Of a stretch of DNA of 64,000 nucleotides, positions 34,572 through 49,414 are shown one piece after another. Positions within the stretch are counted from its first letter, which is position 1. The number at the start of each line of letters is the position of its first letter. Source of the DNA: Stomoxys calcitrans (taxonomy: Eukaryota > Arthropoda > Insecta > Diptera > Muscidae); assembly GCF_963082655.1 (NCBI RefSeq), contig NC_081553.1, forward strand, positions 19,152,237 to 19,216,236. The letters run 5' to 3'. The position numbers and the translations under genes are program-made. The notes under the pieces are model-generated. The model was not told the origin of the DNA and searched no databases. It was given only the letters and a program-made list of their open reading frames with translations.

Positions 34572-36426
34572 TTGCAGCCCGACGGTGAGGTGGTCCCCCA
34601 GACCACCATCGTGCTCTTCTCTCAAATACCATTTATTTAAGCGTTTACAGGATGAGGCTTCCCCCAAACACATGGCCCCAAATTGGTTATCGAATTCCTT
34701 TTCTAATCTCAAATACCTCTCTTTTGGGCCACATATTGGCATGGTCAAAAAATTTTTACCCTTTGAGGAGTGTGTTGGGGAAGGGGTGATGCCCTAAATA
34801 CATGGTCCTACATTTGAATATCAAATTCGTATTCTATTCCCAAATACCTTTATTTGAGCCCCATATTGCGATGGCCAGTAAAAAAATTGCTGTTTGTGGG
34901 GAATTTTGGGAAAGGGGTAGACCCCCAGAAAATTGGTCCCGTAAGTTGGTATCAATTCTTGTTCTACTCCGAATTATTTTCATTTAAGCCCCACACTGAC
35001 ATGGTCGGTAAATATGCCCGGCTTAGGGTTGCTTTGGGGATTGGAGTGGTCCCCAAACACTAAGCCCGGAAAATATATCAGCAACGTGCTCTATTTTCAT
35101 ATATTTCAACCCCATATTGCCATTGGTCTTAAAATTGGATATCAAATTTGTTTTCTAACCTCAAATACCATTCACTTAAACCCCTCATTGAAAAAGCCGG
35201 CAAATATATCCGGTTTGGGGTATGGGCCCTAAAAACTATGAATATTGAGCTCCACTGTCTTGAAGACCCAAATTGTTTTGGTGAGGAAATACGTCCTACT
35301 TGGGCGTTGTTATGGTGGTAAGAGGTCCCATAGACAGTTGGTCCCGAATGTTGATGTAAGATTCATGGTCTACTCCCAAATACTCTTCATTTGAGCTCCA
35401 TTTTCCGTAGTCGGCAAACATAACCGGTTTGGCGGGTGTTTTGGGGGATGGGGCTCCCACTCAGTGAATTTGCCTTGCAAATAAATATCGGATTTGTGTT
35501 CTACTCTAAAATACCTCTTATTTGAGGCTCATATTGTAATGGTCAGCAAGTACTTCCTATTTTGGGTGGATTTATGAGGGTGGGGTGGCCCCACAGACAC
35601 TTTTCCCGAATATTGATAACAGATTCGTGCTTTACTTCCAAATACCTTTCATTTGAACCCCATATTGCTATGGCCGTAAATTTGTCCTCTTTGGGGTGGT
35701 TTTTGGGGAGAGGCGGCCCTCCAAACACTTGGTCTCATATTTGGTTATCAGATTCGTATTCTATACTCAAATACCTTTTATTTAGGCCCCATATTGCCAT
35801 GGTCAGTAAATAAGTCCTGTTTGGGGTGTGTTTTGGCGAAGGGGTGGACCGCTAGAAACTTTGTCCCTGATTTGGATATCACATTCGTATTTTACTCGCA
35901 AATACCTTTCATTTGAGTCCCATATTGCCATGGTCGGTAAATATGTCCGATTTAGGGGTGTTTTGGGGGTTGGGGTGATCTCCCTAACACTTGGTCCGAC
36001 AATTGGATATCAGATACGTTTTCTTATCCTAAATACCTTTCATTTGAGTCCCATATTGTCGTCATTGGTCTAAATATATGTTTGGTAGGTTTTAGGGTGG
36101 GGCGGCCCCCCTAGGTACCCCATCCGAAATTTGGAAAACAAATTTTTATTTTTAGGGTACTATATGAGAGAACACAAAATTTCGCTTAAATCACACCACC
36201 CATCTCCGAGATCTGGCGTTTCTGAAAATTCGAGTAAGGGGGAGGGTCCGCTCCCCCTTCAGATATCAAAAAAGGGTAGTACCCTATTTTCACCACGGGA
36301 TCATTATGCACCATCTGTGAAAATGTCAAGAAAATCGGTTCAGCCGTTTCTGAGTCTATAAGGTACACACAAACATACAAACAAAGCAACCTACAAACAA
36401 ACACAAATTGATTTTTATATATAAGA
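34572..36426 (-). mobile_element. H1 Helitron-like element, 3'-truncated
   Basis: In reverse orientation the 5' end TCTTATATATAAAAATCAAT lies at 36426, with A on its outer side as expected for Helitron insertion at AT. Inward follow the ACGGCTGAACCGATTTTCTTG block, the hairpin AAGGGGGAGCGGACCCTCCCCCTT (about 36238-36262) and about eleven internal units near 130 bp (ATATTG at 35662, 35791, 35922, 36053). The CTAG end is missing at 34572. Confidence 0.87.
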
Positions 36427-36429
36427 TTT

Positions 36430-37110
36430 GGTAGGTTTTGGGGTGGGCCGCAACATTGCGGAACAGCGAAATGGGCGGTAGGACGGCAATATCGGCTTCG
36501 ATTTGGATATAGCCCCCCTATAAACGGATCTCCCGATGTGACTTCTTGAGCCCCCGTCCAAGTTTGCTGAAATTTTCCATATATTTTTCTGTTATGACTT
36601 CCAAAGCTGGGCAAGTACGAATTAAATCGGTCTATAACCTGATTAAGCTCCCATATAAAACGATCTCCCTATTTGACCTCTGGAGCCTCTGGAAGCCTCA
36701 ATTTTTGTCCGATTTGGCTGAAACTTTGCACCTAGTGTTGTGTTATAACTTTCCACAAGTGTGCCAAGTCCGGTTCAAATCGGTCTATAACCTGATATAG
36801 CTCCCACATAAACCTAACTCTCGATTTGACTTCTTGAGCCTCTGGAAGCCTCAATTTTTGTCCGATTTGGCTGAAACTTTGCACCTAGTGTTGTGTTATA
36901 ACTTTCCACAAGTGTGCCAAGTCCGGTTCAAATCGGTCAATAACCTGATATAGCTCCCGCATAAACCTAACTCCCTATTTGACTTCTTGAGCCCCTGGCT
37001 GCCGCAATCTTTTCCCAATTTGGCTGAAACTTTCCACAGAGTGTTGTGTTATGACTTCCAACAACTGTGCTCAGTACGTTCCAAACCGGTCTATAACCTG
37101 ATATAGCCCC
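36430..37110 (+). repeat. H2-C array (diverged B type)
   Basis: Four diverged units with GATCTCCCTATTTGACCTCTGG...CAATTTTTGTCCGATTTGGCTG...TATAACCTGATATAGCTCCC. The period is again close to 153 bp. No element ends are visible. Confidence 0.8.
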
Positions 37111-37499
37111 AAATATATATATTTCGTATCGTCGTAAAATTCTAAGACAATTTAAGGATGTGCGTGTGTCTCTCCGTCTGTCCGTCCGACTGTTGTAATC
37201 ACTCTACGGCTTTCAAAGATTGAGATTTTGAGCTTAAATTTGGCATAGACCCGTCTTTTCGCTGCACGCAGGTTAAGTTCTTAAACGAGCCAAGTCGGAC
37301 CATATTAGGATATAGTTGCTATATAGACCGGTCTGCCGGTTAAGGGTCTCAAGCCCATAAAAGCTGCTTGTATTACCCGATGTGGCTGGAATTTGAAACA
37401 GTGAGTTGCTTTAAGCCTCTCGACATCCGATTAAAATATGGTTCAGAGCGGAGCACATTTCGATGTATAGACTGAACTGACGACTAAGAGTCTGCAGCC
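37111..37499 (+). repeat. H2-A 5' region fragment
   Basis: Contains ATATATATATTTCGTATCGTCGTAAAATTC, a GTCTGTCCGTCC microsatellite, and one diverged A unit. It is joined within a unit to the H2-B array at about 37500. Confidence 0.75.
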
Positions 37500-38540
37500 C
37501 ATCGGTCCATGTTTTGATATAGGTGCCATATAAACCGATCTTGGGTCTTGACTTCTTGAGCCTCCAGAGGGCGCAATTCTTATCCGATTGAAATGAGATT
37601 TTGCACAACGTGTTTCGCTATGACCTCCAACAACTGTGCCAAGTATGGTTCAAATCGGTTTATAACCTGATATAGCTGTCATATAAGACGATCTTGGGTC
37701 TTGACTTCTTGAACCTCTAGAGTGCGGAATTCTTATCCGATTGGAATGAAATTTTGCACGACGAGTTTTGTTATGATATCCAACAACTGTGCCAAGTATG
37801 GTTCAAATCGGTCCATAACCTGATATAGCTGCCATATAAACCGATCTTGGGTCCTGACTTCTTGAGCTTCTAGAGGGCGCAATTCCTATCCGATTTGCCT
37901 GAAATTTTGCATGACGTATTTTATTATGACTTTCAACAACTGTGCTAAATAAGGTTCAAATCGGTTCATAGCCTGATATAGCGGCCATATAAACCGATCT
38001 GGGATGTTGACTTCTTAAGCCTCTAGAGGGCGCATTTTTTATCCGATTGGAATGAAATTTTGCACGACCTATTATTTTATCATATCCAACAACTGTGCTA
38101 AGTATGGTTCAAATTGGTCCATAACCTGATATAGCTGTCATATAAACCGATCTTGGGAACTTGACTTCTTGAGCCCCTAGAGGGCGGAATTCTTATCCGA
38201 TTTGCCTGAAAGTACGACGGATCCTCTCTTGACCATCAACATACGTGTTTATTATGGTCTGAATCGGTCTATAGCCTGATATAGCTCCCATATAAATCGA
38301 TCTCTCTATTTCACTTCTTGAGCCCCCAAAGGGCGCAATTCTTATTCGAATTGGCTGACATTTTACAAAGGTCCCCAACATATAATTTTATGGTGGTCCG
38401 AACCGGACCATATCTTGATATCACTCTAATAGCAGTGCAAATCTTTTCTTTTATCCTTTTTTTTTCCTAATAAGAGATGCCGCGAAAAGGTGGAGGGTAT
38501 ATAAGATTCGGCCCGGCCGAACTTAGCACACATTTACTTG
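37500..38540 (+). repeat. H2-B element, 5'-truncated with intact 3' end
   Basis: Several 153-bp B units are followed by the 3' flank (ATCCTCTCTTGACCATCAACATACG, ATCGATCTCTCTATTTC), AAAGGTGGAGGGTATA, the hairpin TTCGGCCC/GGCCGAA (38510-38523) and TTTACTTG at 38540. The next element starts on the following base. Confidence 0.88.
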
Positions 38541-39893
38541 TTATACCCTCCACCATAAGATGGGGGGGTATACTAATTTCGTCATTCTGATTGTAACTAC
38601 TCGAAATATTCGTCTTAGACCCCATAAAGTATATATATTCTTGATCGCCGTGAAATTTTATGTCGATTTAGCCATGTCCGTCCGTCTGTCCGTCCGTCCG
38701 TCCGTCCGTCCGTCCGTCTGTCTGTCGAAAGCACGCTAACTTCCGAAGGAGTAAAGCTAGCCGCTTGAAATTTTGCACAAATACTTCTTATTAGTGTAGG
38801 TCGGTTGGTATTGTAAATGGGCCATATCGGTCCATGTTTTGATATAGCTGCCATATAAACCGATCTTGGGTCTTGACTTCTCAAACCTCTAGAGTGCGCA
38901 ATTCTTATCCGATTGGAATGAAATTTTGCACTACGTGTTTTGTTATGATATCCAACAACTGTGCCAAGTTTGGTTCAAATCGGTTCATAACCTGATATAG
39001 CTGCCATATAAACCAAACTTGGGTCTTGACTTCTTGAGCCTCTAGAGTGCGCAATTCTTATCCGATTGGAATGAAATTTTGCACGACGTGTTTTGTTATG
39101 ATATCAAACAACTGTGCTAAGTATGGTTCAAATCGGTCCATTAACTTATATAGCTGTCATATAAACCGTTCTTGCGTCTTGATTTCTTGAGCCTCTAGAG
39201 GTCGCAATTCTTAACCAATTTGAATGAATTTAGGCACGTAGTATTTTGTTATGATATCCAACATCTGTGCCAAATATGGTTCAAATCGGTTCATAACCTG
39301 ATATAGCTGTCATATAAACCGATCTGGGGACTTGACTTCTTGAGCCTCTAGAGTGCGCAATTCTTATCCGATTAGAATGAAATTTTCCACCACATGTTTT
39401 GTTATTATATCCAACAACTGTGCCAAGTATGGTTTAAATCGGTCCATAACCTGATACAGCTGCCATATATACCGATCTGGGATCTTGACTTCTTGAGCCT
39501 CCAGAGGTCGCAATTATTATCCGATTTGCCTGAAATTTTGTACGACGGATTCTCTCATGACCATTAACATACGTGTTTATTATGGTTTGAATCGGTCTAT
39601 AGCCCGATACAGCTCCCATATAAATCGATCTCTCTATTTTACTTCTTGAGCCCACAAAGAGCGCAATTCTTATTCGAATTGGCTGACATTTTACACAGGT
39701 CTCCAACATAAATATAATTTAATGGTGGTCCGAACCGGACCATATCTTGATATGACTCTAATAGTAGAGCAATTCTTTTCTTTTATGCTTTTTTGCCTAA
39801 GAAGAGATGCCGGGAAAAGAACTCGACAAATGGGATCCATGGTGGAGGGTATATAAGATTCGGCCCGGCCGAACTTAGCACGTTTTTATTTGT
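38541..39893 (+). mobile_element. H2-B element, complete, head-to-tail with previous copy
   Basis: About 1.35 kb. The 5' end TTATACCCTCCACCATAAGATGGGGGGGTATA forms a subterminal hairpin and is the reverse complement of ATGGTGGAGGGTATA near the 3' end. Then come ATTCTTGATCGCCGTG, a (GTCC)n microsatellite, four to five 153-bp units, the 3' flank and the hairpin CGGCCC/GGCCG (39859-39873). It ends near TTATTTGTT. There is no coding capacity. Confidence 0.9.
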
Positions 39894-41288
39894 TTTTTAT
39901 TTCATTTTTATTTATTACTGCTAATACTTCGAAAATCGTCTATTTTCATTATCAGAGCGATATGTTTGAATTGAAAGGTATGTGACTAATTCGTCAGCCG
40001 GCTATTTTACTTTTTTCCAAGTTTCGAAAATTGCACAGTGAGTATGCCATTGGAAATTTTTTGAAGATATTTTGCAGAAAATTCCATCTCTTTCATTTTT
40101 TTTGTGTTTTCCTTCTGCATCTAAATTACCAATAAAAAAATACTTCCTGTTTTCCAAACATGGTGACACCCAAACAATTACGTTTACAAAATACATATAT
40201 GCTGCATTTTATGCTCGAATGACACATCCTTTAAAAGCCCACCTAACCTAGGCGGGAAAGAGTTCAACTGAGGTAACAATTCAATTAAATTTGGCAAAAA
40301 TAAAAGTGAACTTGCCAAAGCCTTCAATGTCTGCTCGCCTTCCAGCCTCTGGTAAGGAAAAAGGCTAACAAAGTAGCGCGTAGCCCATTATGTGATTCAC
40401 ATAAACAAGAAGCCCAAAGGACATGCATGCATACTAAATGTGTTCGTATGTTGCCGTGTTTTTGTAAGCCGACCAACACCGCCACCGTTACCACAGCCAC
40501 CTTCATCATCACCGCGCAAATAAAAAGGAGTTGAAAACATGTAAACTACATCCGTGCATAGCGTAAGCATTACATGAAGCACGTAATTAAAGGCGTGATG
40601 CATAAAAACCTGTAACGGAATTGTCGTTGAAAGCGTTACCCCCATTGCGTTGCCCCACAATGCCTTCCTTCTCTCCGCCTCCCTATGTGATGCTATCAAA
40701 AAAGGCGCTAAGTAGGTAACTGTATAAAGGTCATACAGGTCATAGCTCTTGCGGTGTTTTACTTAGCTTTCACCCCCCCCCCCCTCCCCCCACCCTTGGC
40801 TAAGAGGTAGCCCCCAAAAACCATGGCTCAAATTAAACTCCATGCAAAAGCGCCAAGGGTGATGTAGACATTTTTGGGCGAAAAGGCTATTCGGTATAAG
40901 CGGTGTGCCTACTTGGTAATAGAAAGGACATTAACATTACGCTCGGCCATAAAAAGCGCCACTTTTATTACAGAGGCATAATTAATGGAATAAAAACAAA
41001 GAAGCTCGCAATGCAAACAAACAAACAAACGAAAAACCCACTAAAACAGTTTGAATCACTGACATGTTGCAGTAAATGAGTTGTTAACATAAAATGGCCA
41101 ACAAGGTCTATTTTTTAAACATAATGAGAGCTGAGAGAGTATGGAAAATGAATGACGTAAGCTTTGGAAAATATTTAATAATTAAAATTTTTTATTATAA
41201 GTAATCTTGATTTAAAACTTAAAACCTTGAATTGTCAATTCATTAGGCCAACTAACAAAAAAAATTTAAAAATACATTTTTCATTTAA
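39894..41288. other. Unique sequence with poly-C run
   Basis: A C-rich run lies near 40771-40794. No gene is supported. Confidence 0.5.
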
Positions 41289-41565
41289 AACAAGTAAAAC
41301 ATGTATAACCTCCGCCATCGATGGCATTTGTCAAGTTGTTTGACCGATATACCTTTTAAGGCAAACAAGGAATAATGGATAAAACTTGCCATGCTATTGG
41401 GGTTATATCAAGTTATGGATCGATCCGGACCATACTTAGTTTGGATATTGGAGACCATAATAGTCACTGCAAAATTTCAGCCAAATTGAATAAGAATTAC
41501 ACCCTACAGGAGCTCACGAAGTAAAATCGGAAGATCGGTTTATATTGGAGCCAGGGGCGTAGACA
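41289..41565 (-). repeat. H2-B/C 3' end fragment
   Basis: Begins AACAAGTAAAACATG (the reverse of the ACTTGTT end), then ACCTCCGCCATCGATGGCATTTGTC and two partial B-type units. The hairpin has been deleted. Confidence 0.75.
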
Positions 41566-41632
41566 GGACGGGAGAACCTCGGGCCCGAAGATTTTGTCTA
41601 AAGAAAAAATGTTATTTAAATTTATTCTTAAC

Positions 41633-42923
41633 ATGTCCGTCCGTCTGCCTGTTGAAATCACGCTACAGTCTTTAAAAATAGAGATATTGAGCTGAAACTT
41701 TCCACAGATTCTCTTCTTGTCAATAAGCAGGGTAAGTTCAGACTATATCTTGATATGGCCCCAGTATAGAACGATCGGCCGATTTAGGGTCTTAGGCCCA
41801 TAAAAGCCTCATTTAATATCCGATTTTGCTGAAATTCGGGACACTAAGATGTGTTAGACCCTTCGACATCCTTCGTTAATTTGGACCAGATCGGTCCAGT
41901 TTTAGGTATAGCTGCCATATAGACCGATCTCCCGATTTAAGGTTTTGGACCCATAAAAGGCGCATTTATTGTCCGATGTCGCTGAAATTTGAGACAGTGA
42001 GTTGTGTTAGGCACTTCGACGTCCTTCTTTAATTTGGGCCTGATTGTTTCAGATTTGGATATAGCTGCCATATAGATCGATCCCCCGATTTAGGGTCTTA
42101 GGCCCATAAAAGTGAGTTGTCTTAGGCCCTTCGACATCCTTCTTCAATTTTGGCCTAATCGGTTCAGATTTGGATATAGCTGCCATATAGACCGATCTCC
42201 CGATTTAAGGTTTTGGGCCCGAAATGTCGCTGAAATTTGAGACAGTGAGTTGTGTTAGGCTCTTCGACGTCCTCTTTCAATTTGGCGTAGATCGGTCCAG
42301 ATTTGAATATAGCTGCCATATAGACCGATCCTCCGATTAAGATATCTTAGGCCCATAAAAGCCAAATTTATTATCTGATTTTGCTAAAATTTGGGACACT
42401 AAGTTGTCTTAGGCCCTTCGATATCTTTCCTCAATTTGGCCCCGATCGGTTCAGATTTGGATATAGCTGTCATGTAGACCGATATCTCGATTTAAGGTTT
42501 TTGGGCCCATAAAAGGCGCATTTATTGTCCGATGTCGCCAAAATTTGGGACAGTAAGTTAAGTTAAGCCCCTTGACAACCATCTGCAATATGGCCCAAAT
42601 CGGTCCAGATTTGGATATAGTTGCCATGTAGACCGATATCTCGATTTAAAGTCTTGGCCCCATAAAAGGCGCATTTATAATCCGAATTCACTCAAATTTA
42701 ACACAGTGACTTATGTTAGGCTTTTCGACATCCGTGTCGTTTATGAATCAGATCAGTTTAATTTTAGATATAGCTTCTACAAAGACCAATATTTTGTAAT
42801 ACACAATTGAACAATGAGTTGTACTTATTAGTATTTGGTCCAACTCGGAACATATTTCGTTATAACTGCTATGGGACATAAGGTATGCAATTTCCATCGG
42901 ATTTTGATGAAATATGGTTTACA
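41633..42923 (+). repeat. H2-A element ending in an expanded microsatellite
   Basis: Starts at CATGTCCGTCCGTCTGCCTG, followed by about seven A units, some with internal deletions, and the conserved 3' flank (ATGGGACATAAGGTATGCAATTTCC, ATTTTGATGAAATATGG). At the point where other copies read TTTACATATATACC, this copy turns into (TTTTA)n; the hairpin end is gone. Confidence 0.87.
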
Positions 42924-43364
42924 TTTATTTTATTTTATTTTATTTTATTTAATTTTATTTTATTTTATTTTATTTTATTTTTTTTTTTTTATTTTTTTTT
43001 TTGTTTTATTTTATTTTATTTTATTTTATTTTATTTTATTTTATTTTATTTTATTTTATTTTATTTTATTTTATTTTATTTTATTTTATTTTATTTTATT
43101 TTATTTTATATTATTTTATTTTATTTTATTTTATTTTATTTTATTTTATTTTATTTTATTTTATTTTATTTTATTTTATTTTATTTTATTTTATTTTATT
43201 TTATTTTATTTTATTTTATTTTATTTTATTTTATTTTATTTTATTTTATTTTATTTTATTTTATTTTATTTTATTTTATTTTATTTTATTTTATTTTATT
43301 TTATTTTATTTTATTTTATTTTATTTTATTTTATTTTATTTTATTTTATTTTATTTTATTTTAT
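42924..43364. repeat. (TTTTA)n microsatellite, about 440 bp
   Basis: About 85 nearly perfect copies of the pentamer, with an impure T-rich stretch at about 42976-43010 and one variant near 43110. It opens a long Ile/Leu/Phe/Tyr frame that is not a gene. Confidence 0.98.
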
Positions 43365-44073
43365 CATTAATAGCAACATCTCCAGCTTGGTATTCATTTT
43401 AGTCATTCGTCATTATTATTTACATTTTTATCTAAAACTTATGCGAACATTACGAGTACAATTTCATCACTGCTGTTGGTAGCTATTAAATTCACATGAT
43501 ACCATAACTCTCACCTGTTTTCGCCTCATTCTCTGTTAAAACTATTCCATCTTTGTAGTAATTAAATTTTAAGGGTTGTTGCCAACAAATTTTAAAACAT
43601 CCTTAGGCGACATACCTTAAAACTTCACCTCACCTCCCTTACCACTCACTCAACGTGTGCCGCCAAATAGCAAATAGAGACAACTTTGCCAACTAAACTT
43701 TGGAGTGTATTGAGTGTTAGCGTAAATAAAATACGGGAGTTTTCACAAATTTAAATTAGTTGCCTTAGTTTAGCACACACTCTCTCACTCACTTGCTGTC
43801 TTTATGCTAAACACGAAAGTAAACGCACACACACACACAAACGCAGATGCATATGCAGAGACGGAGACACCTCAAAGCACACATATGGGAGTGTGCAAGT
43901 AGAGAGGTTAAAATATATTAAAGTTTCCTTTTTGGCTTGCAGATGAATGGAAATAGAAGAGTACACTGAGAAAATGATTGGAAAGTCTTAGAAGAAATCA
44001 AATTGAGATTTAATATTAATAACTAAAAAATATGTTTAATTTCATAGCGGAAAAGGGCTAAATATATAGGATA
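43365..44073. other. Unique sequence, no gene recognised
   Basis: AT-rich DNA with a short CA tract near 43823-43840. It forms the left flank of the complete Helitron, which inserted after A at 44073. Confidence 0.5.
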
Positions 44074-46299
44074 TCTTATATATAAAAATCAATTTGTGTT
44101 TGTTTGTAGGCTTGTCTGTTTGTTTGTATGTTTGTGTGTTCCTTATAGACTCAGAAACGGTTGAACCGATTTTCTTGAAATTTTCACAGATGGTGCATAT
44201 TGGCCCCGTGTTGAAAATAGGGTACTACATACAAAAAGATATCTGAAGGGGGGGCGGACCCTTCCCCTTAGCCTTATTTTCAGAAACGCCAGATCTCAGA
44301 GATGGCTGGTGCAATTTAAGCGAAATTTTGTGTGCTCTCATATAATACCCTAAAAATAAAAAATTGGTATCCAAATTTTGGATGGGGTACCTAGGGGGGC
44401 CGCCCCACCCTAAAACCTACCAAACATATATTTAGACCAATCACGACAATATGGGACTCAAAAAAAAAAGGTATTTAGGATAAGAAAACTTATCTGATAT
44501 CCAATTGTCGGACCAAGTGCTAGGGGGAACACCCCAAAACACCCCTAAATCGGACATATTTACCGAACATGGCAATATGGGACTCAAATGAAAGGTATTT
44601 AGGATAAGAAAACGTACCTGATATCCAATTGTCGGACCAAGTGTTAGGGGGACCACCCCAACCCCCAAAACACCCATAAATCGGACATATTTACCGACCA
44701 TGGCAATATGGGACTCAAATGAAAGGTATTTGCGAGTAGAATACGAATCTGATATCCAAATATGGGACCATGTTTCTGGGGGTCCACCCCTTCCCCAAAA
44801 CACCTCTCAAACAGGACTTATTTACTGACTATGGGAATATGGGGCTTAAATAAAAGGTATTTGAATGCAGAATACGAATCTGATATCTAAATATGGGACC
44901 AAGTGTTTGGGACCAAGTGTTTGGGTCCCATCTCACCAAAAACATCCCCCAAAGGTGACAAATTTACGACAATAGCCATATGGGGCTCAAATGAAAGGTC
45001 TTTGGGAGTAAAGCACCAATTTGATATCAATATTCGGGAAAAGTGTCTTCGGGGCCACGCCGCCCCCACAACACCACCCAATTAGTAAGTATTTGCTGAC
45101 TTTTGCAATATGAGTCTCAAATAAGAGGATTTTTAAAGTGAAACACGAATCCGATATATATTTTCAAGGCAAACTCATTGAGTGGCCGCTCATCCCGCAA
45201 AAGACCCCCTAAGCCGGTCATATTTGCCAACTATGTAAATTTGGGGCTCAAATTAAAGGTATGTGGGAGTAGACCACGTATCTGATATCAATATTGGGGG
45301 CCAACTGTCTAGGGGCCATAACAACCCTCAAATAGAACGTATTTGCTTACCAAGACAATTTGGGTCTTAAAGAGAGTGGAACTAAATATTCATAGTTTTT
45401 AGGGCCAATATCCCAAACCGGACATATTTGATGGATATTGCAATAAGGCGTTTAAATGAGATTAGAAAACGAATTTTTGGGGTTCAAAAATATGATATAT
45501 GCTGTATGAGAATAGAGCACGTTGCTGACATATTTTCAGGGCTTATAATTTGGGGGACCACCCCAATCCCCAAAACACCCCTAAATCGGGCATATTTACC
45601 AGTCATGACAATTTGGGGCTTAAATGAAAGGTATTGGGGGTAGAGCAAGAATTGATACCCATTTTCGGGACCAATTTTTTGAGGGTCTACCCCTTTCCCA
45701 AAATACCCCACAAACAGCAATTTTTTAGTGACCATCGCAATATGGCGCTCAAATAAAGGTATTTGGGAGTAGAATACGAATGTGATATCCAACAGTAGGA
45801 CCATGTATTTAGGCGTCACCCCTTTTCCAAAACACCCCCCAAAGGGTAAATATTTTTTGACCATGCCAATATGTGGCTCAAATGAAAGGTATTTGAGATT
45901 AGAAAACGAATTTTGAAACCTATTTTGGGCCATGTGTTTGGGGGACGACTCATCCTGTAAACTCCTCTTAAGCCAATGGCAATATGGGGTTTAAATAAAT
46001 GGTATTTGAGAGAAGAGCACGATGCTGATATTTTTTCATGGCCAAGTATCTGAGGGACCACCTCTCCCCCGAAAACACCACTAAATCAGACATCATGAGA
46101 GTATCGTAGACCAATAAAGATCATATGGGATTCAGATAAAGACACTTATATTGTTAAACTGTTAGTCAAGCGATATACTATTTTCGTAGCATGGTATTTC
46201 ACTAAAAAATCTTTAATTGTCGAAAAAAAATATTCCAAAGAAAGTTTTGTCCCATATAAAGTAAAAGAAGGCGCAGCGGAGCGGGCCCGGGTCAGCTAG
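44074..46299 (+). mobile_element. H1 Helitron-like element, complete, non-autonomous
   Basis: 2226 bp from 5' TC (TCTTATATATAAAAATCAAT) to 3' CTAG (GGGTCAGCTAG), inserted between A and T with no target duplication, as known for Helitrons. The order is: terminal block; TTCCTTATAGACTC and GGTTGAACCGATTTTCTTG block; hairpin AAGGGGGGGCGGACCCTTCCCCTT (about 44246-44269); the CCAGATCTCAGAGATGG block; about fourteen internal units of roughly 130 bp; AATTGTCG-rich 3' block; and a GC-rich CGGGCCCG palindrome just before CTAG. There is no Rep/helicase frame. Confidence 0.9.
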
Positions 46300-46344
46300 T
46301 GTAGAATAAAATTATGCCCTTCAACTAAATTTATTTTTTATAAA

Positions 46345-46415
46345 TTTTTAGCAGAATCCATGGTAATGTGTTCCCAAGATTCGTCCCGGCCTAACTTGGC
46401 ACGCTTTTACTTGTT
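46345..46415 (+). repeat. H2-C 3' end fragment
   Basis: AGCAGAATCCATGGTAATGTG, TTCCCAAGATTCG, a decayed hairpin (TCCCGGCCTAA) and ACTTGGCACGCTTTTACTTG. It lies 45 bp beyond the Helitron end. Confidence 0.8.
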
Positions 46416-48540
<2,125 letters not shown>

Positions 48541-49391
48541 AAGGAATTTCTGTAGAAATTATGGTCCGATTTGGACCAAATTCGACCCAGACAATGAGTG
48601 GTCTATTAAGGCATTGTTCAATTTTGTAGAACAAAATATTGGCCTTTTTGGTAGCTATATCCAAATATAGACCGATCTGAACCATAATCGATACGGATGT
48701 CGAAAAGCCTAACATAAGTCACTGTAACAAATTTCAGTGAAATCGGATTATAAATGCTCTTTTATGGGGCCAAGGCTTTAAATCGAGAGATCGGTTTATA
48801 TGGCAGCTGTATCCAAATCTGAACCGAACTGGGCCAAATTAAAGAGGGATGCCGAAGGGCCTAACACAACTCCCTGTCCCAAATTTCGGCGAAATCGGAT
48901 AATAAATGCGCCTTTTATTAGCCCAAGGCAATAAATCGAGAGATCGATCTATATGGCAACTATATCCAAATCTGAACCGATCGGAGCCAACAGCGAACTG
49001 AGGCCTAACATAACTCACTGTCCCGAATTTCGGCGAAATCGGACAATAATTGAGCTCCTTATGAGACCAATATCTCAAATCGCAAGATCGGTCTATATGG
49101 CAGCTATATTCAAATCTGGACCGATCTGAGCCAAATTGAAGAAAGATGTCGAAGAGCCTCACACAACCCACTGTTTCAAATTTTGTCGAAATCGGGCAAT
49201 CAATGCGCCTTTTATGGGCTCATCGAGAGATCGGTCTATATAGCAGCTATATCCAAAGCTAGACAGATCAGGGCCAAATTGAAGAAGAATGTCGACTGAC
49301 CTAACACAACTTTTTATCCCAAATTTCAGCAAAATCGGATAATAAATGTCTAAGACCCTAAATCGGCAGATCAGGTGGTGGGTATAAAAAT
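48541..49391 (-). repeat. H2-A element, shortened
   Basis: About five A units in reverse, several with internal deletions (for example near 48990 and 49215). The segment ends in GGTGGTGGGTATAAAAA at 49374-49390, which is the 5' terminus in reverse. The microsatellite region is deleted (AAATCGGCAGATCA joins directly to GGTGGTGGG). Confidence 0.83.
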
Positions 49392-49414
49392 AAAAACTTG
49401 ATCACAGAAACCAA

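Noticed and set aside
42835..43482. 215-codon Ile/Leu/Phe/Tyr-rich frame
   Set aside because: Translation of the (TTTTA)n microsatellite.
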